From Actinomadura sp. WMMA1423 (GTDB taxonomy: Bacteria > Actinomycetota > Actinomycetes > Streptosporangiales > Streptosporangiaceae), in contig NZ_CP041244.1 of the NCBI RefSeq assembly GCF_006547145.1, positions 6,510,001 through 6,574,000 on the forward strand: DNA of 64,000 nucleotides, read 5' to 3'. Numbering within the stretch: position 1 is the first letter of the stretch; the number at the start of each line of letters is the position of its first letter. The notes under the pieces were generated by a model that was given only the letters and a program-made list of their open reading frames with translations, was not told where the DNA came from and searched no databases. The translations under genes and the position numbers were made by a program. Below are positions 28,961 to 37,619 of the stretch, piece by piece.

Positions 28961-30325
28961 TCAGCCGGCCGGGGAGTCCTGCGGCTCCGCGGTGCCCTTG
29001 CGGCTCTTCTCCTTGCCTCCGCCGAGCTCGGGATCGGCGGCGGCGTCCACGGCCGTCGACTCCTCGTCGTCGGGTTCGCGGCCCGGGGTCGCGATGTTGA
29101 ACTTCGTGATCAGGAACTTGAAGATGAAGTAGTACAGGAAGAAGTACAGGACGCCCATCCCGAGGATGAGCCACAGCCCCTTGGTGTTGTCCTTCGTGGC
29201 GTTCAGCAGCAGGTCGATGCCGCCCGCGGAGAAGCCGAAGCCGAGCTGGGCGCCGGCCGCCTCCAGGACCGCCATCGAGATGCCGGTGAGGACGACGTGC
29301 ACGCCGTACAGGACCGGCGCGACGAACATGAACGCGAACTCGATCGGCTCGGTGACGCCGGTGACGAACGCGGTGAGCGCGGCGGAGATCATGATGCCGC
29401 CGACCGCGGGGCGCCGGTGCGGGGGAGCGGCGCGCCAGATGGCGAGGGCCGCGCCGGGCAGGCCGAACATCAACACGGGGAAGAACCCGGCGAGGAAGCC
29501 GCCCGCGTGCGGGTCGCCGGCCAGGTACCGGTTGATCTCGCCGTGGACGGTGCCGTCCGGGCCGTTGTAGGAGCCGAACACGAACCAGATGAGCGAGTTC
29601 GGGATGTGGTGCAGGCCGAACGGCAGCAGCAGGCGGTTGATGACGCCGTAGATGCCGGCCCCGGCCGCGCCCGCGCCGGTGATCCAGTTGCCGAAGTCGG
29701 TCAGCCAGCTGCCGAACACGGGCCAGATGAAGCCGATCACGACGCCGAGGACCAGGCCGGCCACCGCCGTGATGATCGGGACGAACCGGCGGCCGCCGAA
29801 GAACGCCAGGTAGGTGGGCAGCTTCACCCGGTAGAAGCGCTGGTAGAGCAGCGCGGCGGTGACGCCGATGAGGATGCCGCCGAGGACGTCGGTGGGGTTC
29901 TTGGCCCCGAAGTCGATGACCTCCTTGGGCGCGCCGTCCACCACCTTGGTGATCAGCACGTTGCCCTTGAGCTCGTCGCTGTGCGAGAACATGATCTTGG
30001 AGACCTGGTCGAACACCAGGTACCCGACCACGGCCGCGAGCGCGGTGGAGCCGTCGGACTTGCGGGCGAACCCGATCGCCACGCCCACCGCGAACAGCAG
30101 CGGCAGGAAGCTGAACAGGGCCTGGCCGGCGCCGCCGACGACCTCGGCCACGCGGGTCCAGCCGAGGCCGTCCGCACCGAGCATGTCGGGCTGGCCGAAC
30201 CGGAGCAGCAGCGCGGCGGCGGGCAGCACGGCGATCGGCAGCATCAGGCTGCGGCCGATCCGCTGCAGCACCGCGAGGGCGCTCGACCCTCGGCGCGGCG
30301 CGGAGTCCACTGTTGTCGCAGTCAT
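28961..30325 (-). CDS. PTS EIIC, N-acetylglucosamine-type permease
   Basis: 454 residues from ATG at 30325 behind GAGGAGGAACC. It is a polytopic membrane permease of the glucose/GlcNAc family (PtsG/NagE type), with the substrate-loop motif FGLHHIPNSLIWF, VTEPIEFAFMFVAPVLY and about ten membrane segments. It carries no fused EIIA or EIIB domain; these are separate genes on the other strand, as with Streptomyces NagE2/NagF/Crr. A charged tail of about 50 residues is exposed to the cytoplasm. It is encoded just downstream of the DasR-type repressor, probably on the same transcript. GlcNAc specificity is inferred from nagA, nagB-type and DasR context. Confidence 0.92.
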   Translation of the reverse strand: MTATTVDSAPRRGSSALAVLQRIGRSLMLPIAVLPAAALLLRFGQPDMLGADGLGWTRVAEVVGGAGQALFSFLPLLFAVGVAIGFARKSDGSTALAAVVGYLVFDQVSKIMFSHSDELKGNVLITKVVDGAPKEVIDFGAKNPTDVLGGILIGVTAALLYQRFYRVKLPTYLAFFGGRRFVPIITAVAGLVLGVVIGFIWPVFGSWLTDFGNWITGAGAAGAGIYGVINRLLLPFGLHHIPNSLIWFVFGSYNGPDGTVHGEINRYLAGDPHAGGFLAGFFPVLMFGLPGAALAIWRAAPPHRRPAVGGIMISAALTAFVTGVTEPIEFAFMFVAPVLYGVHVVLTGISMAVLEAAGAQLGFGFSAGGIDLLLNATKDNTKGLWLILGMGVLYFFLYYFIFKFLITKFNIATPGREPDDEESTAVDAAADPELGGGKEKSRKGTAEPQDSPAG

Positions 30326-30348
30326 CGCGAGGTTCCTCCTCAGGGGAT

Positions 30349-31089
30349 TCAGGAGTGCGGTGGGGGATTTCCGAGGGCCGTGTGGATCTGGTATCGGTCC
30401 GCCCTGTAGGTCGACACGCCCAGCTCGGCGCACACCCCTCCGGTGTAGGAGCGACGTTGCAGCAGCAGCACGGCGCTGCCCCGGGCGATCTGCAGGTGCC
30501 TGGCATCGGCCGCGTCTGCCAGGCTGGCGTCGATGGTCTGGTCGCCCGCGTCGAAGACGAGCCCGTAGACCGCTTCGAGAACGCCGTACAGGGAGCGGTC
30601 GGCGAGCCTGCGGTCGAGCAGGTCGGGAGCGAGCGAGGCCAGGATGTGCGCGCGTTCGAGTGCCATCGGCTCGCCGTCGGCGGTGCGCAGCCGCTCGATG
30701 ACGTGGATCTGCGTGCCCGGCTCGACGTCGAAGATCCGGGCGAGGCGCGCGTCGGCCGGCACCGTGCGCCGGTCGAGGTCGACGGCGCCGGGTCGCAGTC
30801 CGCGGGCCAGCATGTCCTCGGTGAACGAGACGAGCCGCAGCGGCATCTCGATCTTGGGCCGGGCGACGAAGGTGCCCTTGCCGGGGACGCGGTAGAGCCG
30901 CCCCTCGGACACGAGCTGGTCGACGCCCTGCCGGACGGTCATGCGGGACAGCCGGTACCGGACGCACAGCTCGCGCTCCGAGGGGATCGGGGCGTCGACG
31001 GGCAGTTCCGCGCTCTCGATGAGGTCGAGCAGGATCGCGCGGAGCTGGAAGTACTTCGGTACCGGGCTGTGCGGGTCGATGGTGGTCAC
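30349..31089 (-). CDS. dasR: GntR/HutC-family repressor, DasR-type
   Basis: 246 residues from GTG behind GAGGAAAC. The N-terminal winged helix is IPSERELCVRYRLSRMTVRQ with GKGTFVARP, followed by a UTRA effector domain (FTEDMLARGLRPG, RGSAVLLLQRRSYTGGVCAE). In Streptomyces DasR represses GlcNAc/chitin genes and is released by GlcN6P or GlcNAc6P. Two palindromes with TGGTCTAG cores, as in DasR operators, lie between this gene and nagA. One overlaps the probable promoter of dasR-EIIC, where TTGACA is at 31230-31225 on the minus strand. It is therefore likely to control both arms and itself. Confidence 0.9.
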   Translation of the reverse strand: MTTIDPHSPVPKYFQLRAILLDLIESAELPVDAPIPSERELCVRYRLSRMTVRQGVDQLVSEGRLYRVPGKGTFVARPKIEMPLRLVSFTEDMLARGLRPGAVDLDRRTVPADARLARIFDVEPGTQIHVIERLRTADGEPMALERAHILASLAPDLLDRRLADRSLYGVLEAVYGLVFDAGDQTIDASLADAADARHLQIARGSAVLLLQRRSYTGGVCAELGVSTYRADRYQIHTALGNPPPHS

Positions 31090-31185
31090 GGGGGTTTCCT
31101 CGATGGCCGGGGGCCGGATCGATGGGGGGTTCCGGGGCTCGACGATCGGCTGGTCGGTGCTGGGCCGGTGTTCGATTGGGTTCGT

Positions 31186-31211
31186 ACTGGTCTAGGCCGG
31201 ACTAGACCACA
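31186..31211. promoter_or_regulatory. DasR operator (dre) 1, imperfect palindrome
   Basis: ACTGGTCTAGGCC followed by GGACTAGACCACA: two inverted TGGTCTAG-type cores. It covers the region expected to hold the -10 of the leftward dasR-EIIC promoter, whose TTGACA -35 is at 31225-31230. Repressor blocking there is inferred from the DasR paradigm. Confidence 0.8.
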
Positions 31212-31301
31212 GCATCGAAACGCATGTCAATGCACGAATCCGTAACGGCCCGATCGCGCTCGGCCCCTTCATCTCCGTCCAGTGCGTGGAGTATGGTGCG
31301 T

Positions 31302-31327
31302 ACTGGTCTAGTCCGGACTAGACCAGT
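31302..31327. promoter_or_regulatory. DasR operator (dre) 2, perfect 26-bp palindrome
   Basis: ACTGGTCTAGTCC followed by its exact reverse complement, 54 bases before the nagA start. A possible promoter (TTCATC at 31268, TATGGT at 31292) would place the transcription start within the site. Its centre is 116 bases from that of operator 1, close to eleven helical turns. Confidence 0.85.
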
Positions 31328-31381
31328 TGGAATCCGCAGGAAACCACCCGCGATCTTCGCGTCACAGAGAGCGCGTCCCCC

Positions 31382-32542
31382 ATGGCATCACTGCTGATCA
31401 CGGCCGACCGCATGATCCTCACCCCGGCCGGCGGCCCGCATCGCGTCGTGTCCCCGGGATACGTCCGCGTGGCGGACGGTGTGATCGCGGAGGCCGGTGA
31501 GGGGCGCCCGGACGGCGCGCCCGACGTGGACCTGCCCGGCGGCCTCCTCGCGCCGGGGCTCGTCGACCTCCAGGTGAACGGCTACTTCGGCCACGACATG
31601 GTGGACGCCGACGAGGCCGCCTGGCACACCGTGGTGTCCCGCCTCCCCGAGACCGGCGTGACCGCGTTCCTGCCCACCTTCATCACCGCTCCGGTACGGA
31701 CGCAGGCCGAGGCGCTCCGCCGCACGCGCGATCTCCTGCCGGGCCTGCCCGCCGGGGCGCGCGTCCTCGGCGTCCACCTCGAGGGCCCGTTCCTGTCGGA
31801 GAAGCGCAAGGGCGCCCACAACGCCGCGTACATCACCGACCCCGTGCCCGGGGACATCGAGACCCTGCTGGAGACGGGCCTGGTCAAGCTCGTCACGCTC
31901 GCGCCGGAGCGGAACGGCGCCCTGGCGGCGATCCGCGCCCTCACCGCGGCCGGCGTGCTGGTCAGCGTCGGGCACAGCGACGCCACCGCCGCGCAGACCG
32001 CCGCGGCGGCCGACGCCGGCGCCCGCATGGTCACCCACGTCTTCAACGCGCAGTCCGGCGTCCACCACCGCGACCCGGGCGTGGCCGTGCAGGCCCTCAT
32101 CGACGAGCGGCTGAGCCCCGGCCTCATCCTCGACCTGCACCACGTCGGGCCCGAGGCGGCGACGCTGGTGCTGCGGGCCGCGGCCGGACGGGTCGTGCTC
32201 GTCACCGACGCGGCCTCGGCCGCCGGGATGCCCCCCGGCACCTACGACCTCGGCGGCGAGCCCATCACCATGCCCGAGCAGGGCCCGCCGCTGCGCGCCG
32301 ACGGCACCATCGCCGGTTCCGGCCTCCGGCTGGACGAGGCCGTCGGCAACGCCGTCGCCCTCGGGATCGACCCGGCCCTCGCGGTGGACGCCGCGACCCG
32401 GATCCCGGCCGACCTCGCCGGCCGGCCGGACCTCGGCCGAATCGCCCCCGGCGCGGCGGCCGACCTGGTCTGGTTGGGCCCGGACCACCGGGCGCATGCG
32501 ACGTGGGTCAACGGGCAGGAAGTCTTCGGAGGGGGATCATGA
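31382..32542 (+). CDS. nagA: N-acetylglucosamine-6-phosphate deacetylase
   Basis: 386 residues from ATG. It removes acetate from GlcNAc-6-P to give GlcN-6-P in the cytoplasm. Amidohydrolase-barrel motifs are present: GLVDLQVNGYFGHD, the metal ligand Glu in GVHLEGPFLS, His in VSVGHSDA and THVFNAQ, and the catalytic Asp in VLVTDAASAAGM. The C-terminal beta-sandwich strand DLGRIAPGAAADLVWL is intact. The stop overlaps the next start by four bases (ATGA). It is the first gene of a rightward operon under operator 2. Confidence 0.95.
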   Translation: MASLLITADRMILTPAGGPHRVVSPGYVRVADGVIAEAGEGRPDGAPDVDLPGGLLAPGLVDLQVNGYFGHDMVDADEAAWHTVVSRLPETGVTAFLPTFITAPVRTQAEALRRTRDLLPGLPAGARVLGVHLEGPFLSEKRKGAHNAAYITDPVPGDIETLLETGLVKLVTLAPERNGALAAIRALTAAGVLVSVGHSDATAAQTAAAADAGARMVTHVFNAQSGVHHRDPGVAVQALIDERLSPGLILDLHHVGPEAATLVLRAAAGRVVLVTDAASAAGMPPGTYDLGGEPITMPEQGPPLRADGTIAGSGLRLDEAVGNAVALGIDPALAVDAATRIPADLAGRPDLGRIAPGAAADLVWLGPDHRAHATWVNGQEVFGGGS

Positions 32543-33579
32543 CCAGTCAGATGCGCGCCGAGATCGGTGAGCAGCCGGACGCGCTGCGCCGGACGATCGA
32601 CGCGCTCCTCCCGCGCACGCCGGACGTCGCCGCCCTGGCGCGGGAGACCCGGCAGGTGCTGTTCATCGCGCGCGGGTCGTCCGACAACGCCGCGGTGTAC
32701 GGGCGCTACCTGGTGGAGACGCACGCCGGGCGGCTGGCCACGCTCGCCGCGCCGTCCGTCGCGACCGCCTACCGGCGCCGGCTGGACCTGTCCGGCGTGC
32801 TGGCCGTGGCGATCAGCCAGTCCGGCAAGACCGAGGAGATCGTCGAGACCCTCGACTGGGCACGCGGCTGCGGCGCCCGGACCGTCGCGGTCACCAACGG
32901 CGCCGGGTCGCCGCTGGCCGAGGCCGCCGAGGTCGCGCTGGTCACCCAGGCGGGCGCCGAGGTCGCCGTCCCGGCCACCAAGACCTACACGACGCAGCTC
33001 GCGGCGCTGTCGGTGCTCGGCCTCGGGCTCGGCGCGGACGTCGCGGCCGGCGACCTGCGCCGCGTCCCGGACGAGACCGCCCGGATGATCGAGCTGACCG
33101 AGGCCTCGCCCGCCCTGCCCGAGATCGTCGATGACCTGGCGAAGGTGCCGGGTACGGTGGTCTCCGGGCGCGGCATCGCGTTCGGAACCGCGCTGGAGCT
33201 GGCCTTGAAGATCAAGGAGGCGTGCTACCTGCACGCCATGGGCCTCTCGTACGCCGACCTCCTGCACGGCCCGATCGCCGTCGTCGACGCGCAGACCCCC
33301 GCGCTGCTGGTCGCCGCCGACTCCGGCCCGACGCTGCCCGGCACCGTCGCGCTCGCCCGGCGGGTGCGCGGCGCCGGGGCGCGCGCGTTCGGCGTCGGCG
33401 GCGGGACGGAGCTGGCGGAGGCGTGCACGGCCGCGCTGCCGGGCCCCGGCCTGCCCGAGTGGGTGGCGCCGCTGGGCCTCATCGTCCCCGGCCAGATCCT
33501 GGTCGAGAACCTGGCCCGCCGGCTCGGGATCGACCCCGACGTCCCGCGCGGGCTCAACAAGGTGACCCAGACGGACTGA
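32539..33579 (+). CDS. SIS-domain glucosamine-6-phosphate deaminase (NagB-II type)
   Basis: 346 residues from ATG inside the nagA stop. Two SIS domains show VLFIARGSSDNAAVYGRYL, AISQSGKTEEIVETL and VSGRGIAFGTALELALKIKE, ending with a GLNKVTQTD tail like that of GlmS isomerase domains. There is no glutaminase domain, so it should run in the deaminating direction, GlcN-6-P to fructose-6-P plus ammonia, taking the place of classical NagB. AgaS-like aldose/ketose isomerase activity is an alternative. Overlap with nagA makes the pathway assignment likely. Confidence 0.87.
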   Translation: MTSQMRAEIGEQPDALRRTIDALLPRTPDVAALARETRQVLFIARGSSDNAAVYGRYLVETHAGRLATLAAPSVATAYRRRLDLSGVLAVAISQSGKTEEIVETLDWARGCGARTVAVTNGAGSPLAEAAEVALVTQAGAEVAVPATKTYTTQLAALSVLGLGLGADVAAGDLRRVPDETARMIELTEASPALPEIVDDLAKVPGTVVSGRGIAFGTALELALKIKEACYLHAMGLSYADLLHGPIAVVDAQTPALLVAADSGPTLPGTVALARRVRGAGARAFGVGGGTELAEACTAALPGPGLPEWVAPLGLIVPGQILVENLARRLGIDPDVPRGLNKVTQTD

Positions 33580-33657
33580 GCCGCCCCTACGGACCGAGCC
33601 ACCCGGACGATCCGCAGCACTGACCGAGTGACCCCCACCCGAGAAGAGAGAAAGAGC

Positions 33658-33891
33658 ATGGACAAGGCCGAGGCCATCGTCGCCGCCCTGGGCGGAGCCG
33701 ACAACATCGTGGAGATCGAGCCGTGCGCGACCCGGCTGCGCACCGAGGTCTCCGACGCCGGAAGGGTCGACGAGGCGGCGCTGAAGAAGGCGGGCGCGTA
33801 CGGCGTCATGCGCAGCGGCACCGTCGTCCAGGTCGTCGTGGGCCCCGAGGCCGACACCATCGCCAGCGACATCGAGGACATCCTCGACTGA
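33658..33891 (+). CDS. PTS EIIB, glucose/GlcNAc type (NagF-like)
   Basis: 77 residues from ATG behind GAGAAGAGAG. A stand-alone EIIB of the glucose superfamily, with the phospho-Cys in IVEIEPCATRLRTEV (Cys24) and the KKAGAYGVMRSGTVVQVVVG strand-loop. It carries phosphate from EIIA to the incoming sugar at EIIC, which is encoded across the divergent promoter. Separate EIIB and EIIC genes match the Streptomyces GlcNAc system. The upstream in-frame GTG lacks support. Confidence 0.93.
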   Translation: MDKAEAIVAALGGADNIVEIEPCATRLRTEVSDAGRVDEAALKKAGAYGVMRSGTVVQVVVGPEADTIASDIEDILD

Positions 33892-33925
33892 CCCGCCCCA
33901 CCCCGACCGACCAAGGGAACCCCTG

Positions 33926-34375
33926 ATGACCCGAGTACTGTCCCCGGTGGCCGGCCGGGTCGTCGGCCTCGCCGGCGTCCCCGACCCGGTGTTCGCCCAG
34001 GCCATGGTCGGCCCGGGCACGGCCGTCGACCCCGAGCGCGGCCCCGGCCACGCCATCGCGCCCGTCACCGGGAAGATCGTCAAGCTTCACCCCCACGCGT
34101 ACGTCGTGGTGGACGAGGAGGGCCACGGCGTCCTCGTCCACCTCGGCATCGACACCGTCAAACTGAAGGGGCAGGGCTTCGAGCTCCTGGTCTCCGAGGG
34201 CGACGAGGTCACCGCCGGGCAGCCGCTCGTCGGCTGGGACCCGGCGGTGATCGAGGCGGGCGGCCGCTCGCCGATCTGCGCGGTGGTCGCCCTGGACGCG
34301 GGCGCCGACGCCCTGTCGGACGTGCGCGAGTCGGGCGAGGTGGCGGAGGGGGCCGAGCTCTTCACATGGACGTGA
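33926..34375 (+). CDS. crr: PTS EIIA, glucose type (Crr)
   Basis: 149 residues from ATG behind AAGGGAAC. The EIIA-Glc fold shows LSPVAGRVVGLAGVPDPVFA, IAPVTGKIVKLHPHAYVVV with the supporting His, and the phosphorylated His in HGVLVHLGIDTVKL. It accepts phosphate from HPr and passes it to the EIIB just upstream. It lies 34 bases after EIIB and 4 bases before the HAD gene, in one operon. Confidence 0.94.
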   Translation: MTRVLSPVAGRVVGLAGVPDPVFAQAMVGPGTAVDPERGPGHAIAPVTGKIVKLHPHAYVVVDEEGHGVLVHLGIDTVKLKGQGFELLVSEGDEVTAGQPLVGWDPAVIEAGGRSPICAVVALDAGADALSDVRESGEVAEGAELFTWT

Positions 34376-34379
34376 GCAC

Positions 34380-35057
34380 ATGGCGGTGATCGGCCTCGGC
34401 GCGGCGGTCTTCGACCTCGACGGCACCCTCATCGACACCGAGCCGCGCAACCGCGTGATGTGGTCGCGGCTGTTCGACGCGCACCGCGTCCCCTACGACG
34501 AGGCGCTGATCGGCTCGTTCGCGGGGCGGCGCGGGGTCGAGGTGCTGTCCGACCTCGCGCACCTGTTCCCCGGCCGGACGGTCGAGGAGCTGTTCGAGCA
34601 GGCGATCTCCTACGAGTCGCTGCCGGGGATGCCGGACGTGGCCCCCGTCCCCGGCGCGGTCGACCTCGTCCGGTCGCTGGCGGACGCGGGCGTGCCGCTG
34701 GCGGTCGTGACCTCGGGGCAGCGGCCCTACGCCGAGCGCCTCCTGGACGAGCTGGGCGTCCGCTCCCTGCTCGACCTCGTGGTGACGGCCGGGGACGTCG
34801 TCACGGGCAAGCCGCATCCGGAGGGGTACCTGGCCGCCGCGCGCGACCTGGACGTCCCGCCGGTGGAGGCGGTCGGGTTCGAGGACGCCCCGGCGGGCGT
34901 GGCCGCCGTCAAGGCGGCCGGGATGACGTGCGTGGGCGTCATCACCACCCAGTCGGTGGGAGCGCTGGCGAGCGCCGACCACGTGGTGGCCGATTTCATG
35001 GAAGTGGACGTCGTGCCGGGCCCCGCGCTGCGGGTGCTCCGGACGGTAACGAGCTGA
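34380..35057 (+). CDS. HAD-superfamily phosphatase (beta-phosphoglucomutase-like) in the PTS operon
   Basis: 225 residues from ATG, 4 bases after crr. Motif I is VFDLDGTLIDTE with both aspartates, motif II VVTSGQ, motif III GKPHPEGY and motif IV FEDAPAGVAA, so it looks catalytically complete. The helical cap is of the subfamily IA type. A sugar-phosphate phosphatase acting on PTS products such as GlcNAc-6-P or GlcN-6-P, or a detoxifying activity, fits the operon, but the substrate cannot be read from sequence. It ends 13 bases before ptsH. Confidence 0.85.
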   Translation: MAVIGLGAAVFDLDGTLIDTEPRNRVMWSRLFDAHRVPYDEALIGSFAGRRGVEVLSDLAHLFPGRTVEELFEQAISYESLPGMPDVAPVPGAVDLVRSLADAGVPLAVVTSGQRPYAERLLDELGVRSLLDLVVTAGDVVTGKPHPEGYLAAARDLDVPPVEAVGFEDAPAGVAAVKAAGMTCVGVITTQSVGALASADHVVADFMEVDVVPGPALRVLRTVTS

Positions 35058-35070
35058 TTGGGAGTGTGCG

Positions 35071-35343
35071 GTGACCGAGCGCAACGTCAAGATCGAGTCC
35101 AGGGTGGGCCTGCACGCGCGGCCCGCCGCGCTGTTCGTCCAGACCGCGGCCAAGGCCCCGATGGACGTGACGGTGTCCAAGCGCGGCGGTGCCCCGGTGA
35201 ACGCCAAGAGCATCCTCGCCGTGCTCGGCCTGGACGCGCGGCACGGCGAGGAGATCGTCCTGTCCGCGGAGGGCGAGGGGGCCGACGTGCTGCTCGACGA
35301 TCTGGAGAAGCTGCTGTCCACCCCGGAGCCCGAGGGGGCGTGA
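35071..35343 (+). CDS. ptsH: Phosphocarrier protein HPr
   Basis: 90 residues from GTG. The active-site His15 lies in ESRVGLHARPAALFVQTA. The NAKSILAVLGLDARHGEEI segment covers the regulatory Ser46 region, with Ser present in AKS. It shuttles phosphate from EI to EIIA. It is coupled to ptsI, whose start lies one base beyond its stop. Confidence 0.95.
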   Translation: MTERNVKIESRVGLHARPAALFVQTAAKAPMDVTVSKRGGAPVNAKSILAVLGLDARHGEEIVLSAEGEGADVLLDDLEKLLSTPEPEGA

Positions 35344-35344
35344 C

Positions 35345-37027
35345 GTGGGCCAGGTGATGCAGGGCGCGGGCGTCAGCCGCGGCGTCGGGATCGGGCCGGT
35401 GCGCACGGTCGCCGGCGAGGTGCCGGAGCCGCCCGCCGGGTCGCGGCACGGCGGCGACGCCGACGCCGAGCGCGACTCCGCCCTCGCCGCGCTGGAGGCC
35501 GTCGCCGCCGACCTGGAGGAGCGCGGGGAGCGCGCCGCCGCGGCCGGCAACCCCGACGGCCGCGACGTGCTGGGCGCGCAGGCGATGATGGCCCGCGACC
35601 CCGGCCTCGCCGACGGCGTCCGCGCCAAGATCGGTGAGGGCACTGCGGCGGCCCGCGCGGTGTTCGAGGCGTTCGGCGTCTACCGGGAGATGCTCGCCGG
35701 GGCCGGCGAGTACATGGCCGCGCGGGTCACCGACCTCGACGACATCCGCGACCGCGCGATCGCGCGGCTGCTCGGCCTCCCGGTCCCGGGCGTCCCGGAG
35801 TCCGGCGAGCCGTTCGTGCTCGTCGCCCGCGACCTCGCCCCCGCGGACACGGCCGTCCTCGACCCCGCGCAGGTCGTCGCGTTCGTGACGGAGGAGGGCG
35901 GCCCGACCAGCCACACCGCGATCCTGGCCCGGACGATGGGCGTCCCCGCGGTGGTCGCGCTGCCCGGCGCGACCGCGCTCGCCGAGGGCACCCGCGTCCT
36001 GGTCGACGGCGCGGCGGGGACGGTGCGCCCCGACCCGTCCGAGGCCGAGGTGGCCACGGCGCGGGCCGCCGCCGAAGCCCGCGCGTCCGCGCTGGAGGAG
36101 TCCACCGGGCCGGGCGCCACGAGCGACGGGCACCGCGTCCCGCTGCTGGCGAACGTCGGCGGCCCGAAGGACGTGGAGGCGGCGCTGGCGAACGGCGCCG
36201 AGGGCGTGGGCCTGTACCGGACGGAGTTCCTGTTCCTCGACCGGGCGTCCCCGCCGTCCGACGCGGAGCAGGAGGAGGCATACCGGAAGGTGCTGGAGGC
36301 GTTCCCGGAGGGCCGCGTGGTCGTCCGGACGCTCGACGCCGGGGCCGACAAGCCGCTGGCGTTCCTGCCCGCCCCCGGCGACGAGCCGAACCCCGCGCTC
36401 GGCGAGCGCGGCCTGCGGATGATGCGCCGGCACCCGGACGTGCTGGCCTCCCAGCTCGCCGCGCTGACCCGCGCCGCCGCGGGCCTCGGCGTCAAGCTCC
36501 AGGTCATGGCGCCGATGGTGACCGGCGCGGACGAGGCGGCCTACTTCGCGGCGGCGTGCCGGAAGGCCGGCGTCGAGCATCCCGGCGTCATGGTCGAGGT
36601 GCCCGCCGCCGCGCTGCGGGCCCGCGACCTGGCGCCCGAGGTGGAGTTCTTCAGCATCGGCACCAACGACCTCACCCAGTACGCGTGCGCGGCGGACCGG
36701 CAGGTCGGCGGCCTCGCGCACCTCCAGGACCCGTGGCAGCCCGCCGTCCTCGACCTGGTCGCCCCCGCGGCCGGCGCGGGCGTCCCGTGCGGGGTGTGCG
36801 GGGAGGCGGCGGGCGACCCGGCGCTCGCCTGCGTGCTGGTGGGCCTCGGCGTGACGTCCCTGTCGATGAGCGCGCCGTCCCTCCCGCTGGTGCGGGCCGC
36901 GCTGGCGCGCCACACCCTGGAGCAGTGCCGCGCGGCGGCAGCGGCGGCGCGGGGCGCCCGAAGCGCCGAGCAGGCCAGGGAGGCCGCCCGCGCCCACCTG
37001 CCCGGGCTGGCCGACCTCGGGCTGTGA
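35345..37027 (+). CDS. ptsI: PTS Enzyme I (PEP-protein phosphotransferase)
   Basis: 560 residues from GTG one base after ptsH; an ATG four codons in is an alternative. It transfers phosphate from PEP to HPr. Seen: the N-terminal PEP-utiliser start GAGVSRGVGIGPVR, the phospho-His in EEGGPTSHTAILARTMGVPA, GLYRTEFLFLDR, the EFFSIGTNDLTQYACAADR signature and the catalytic Cys in CGVCGEAAGDP. Length is normal. It ends the operon, converging on a small lipoprotein gene 19 bases away across a GC-rich dyad. Confidence 0.96.
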   Translation: MGQVMQGAGVSRGVGIGPVRTVAGEVPEPPAGSRHGGDADAERDSALAALEAVAADLEERGERAAAAGNPDGRDVLGAQAMMARDPGLADGVRAKIGEGTAAARAVFEAFGVYREMLAGAGEYMAARVTDLDDIRDRAIARLLGLPVPGVPESGEPFVLVARDLAPADTAVLDPAQVVAFVTEEGGPTSHTAILARTMGVPAVVALPGATALAEGTRVLVDGAAGTVRPDPSEAEVATARAAAEARASALEESTGPGATSDGHRVPLLANVGGPKDVEAALANGAEGVGLYRTEFLFLDRASPPSDAEQEEAYRKVLEAFPEGRVVVRTLDAGADKPLAFLPAPGDEPNPALGERGLRMMRRHPDVLASQLAALTRAAAGLGVKLQVMAPMVTGADEAAYFAAACRKAGVEHPGVMVEVPAAALRARDLAPEVEFFSIGTNDLTQYACAADRQVGGLAHLQDPWQPAVLDLVAPAAGAGVPCGVCGEAAGDPALACVLVGLGVTSLSMSAPSLPLVRAALARHTLEQCRAAAAAARGARSAEQAREAARAHLPGLADLGL

Positions 37028-37046
37028 CCCGCGGCCCGGCCCGCGG

Positions 37047-37544
37047 TCAGCCCGCGACCTGCCAGCGCGCGCCGTTCCTGCGCAGGACGAAGCTCGCGGC
37101 GAGCAGGCCGCCGGGCCGGGCCGGCGCGCCCTTCCACCGCAGGTCCTCGAACCGGACGGTGCAGTCCCCGCCGTCCGGCCCCACCTGGCAGGCCGGGACG
37201 GTCACGCCGCGCAGCGCCGCGACGTCCTCGGGGCGCAGCCTCGCGCGGGCCCGGCCGAGCCCCGAACGGCAGCGGCCGGGCCCGCCGAATACGCGCTGCT
37301 CGTAGGCGGGCGCGAGGTAGGCGCACGCCCTGACGTTCCCCGCCGCCACCCCGCGCAGGTACTTGTAGAGCGCCAGCCGCGCGGGCAGGGTCCGGCGCGG
37401 AAGGCTCCGGTCCCGCGGCGCCTCGGTGAGGCGGGAGTCGCCCGGCTCGGGGGTGAGCGGCGGCATCGTGACCTCGTTCCCGCCCCCGCAGGCCGCCAGC
37501 AGCGGGAGCAGTGTCAGGGCGGCGAGGAACGGGCGGGCGTGCAC
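37047..37544 (-). CDS. Small lipoprotein of unknown function
   Basis: 165 residues from GTG behind CAGGAGG. A signal peptide with lipobox LLAAC (Cys19) indicates export and lipid anchoring. The mature part has LALYKYLRGVAAGNVRACAYLAP and a C-terminal strand pair (VRFEDLRWKG, SFVLRRNGARWQVAG), a pattern reminiscent of NTF2-like domains with helices first and strands last. Four Cys may form disulfides. I do not recognise the family. It may share a role with nagZ, encoded just upstream on the same strand. Confidence 0.75.
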   Translation of the reverse strand: MHARPFLAALTLLPLLAACGGGNEVTMPPLTPEPGDSRLTEAPRDRSLPRRTLPARLALYKYLRGVAAGNVRACAYLAPAYEQRVFGGPGRCRSGLGRARARLRPEDVAALRGVTVPACQVGPDGGDCTVRFEDLRWKGAPARPGGLLAASFVLRRNGARWQVAG

Positions 37545-37619
37545 GGGGACCTCCTGGGGGCGCGAAGGCGGCCCGATCCTCCCAGCAGAGCGGCCTTCGC
37601 GTCCATCGGGCGGCCGCGC

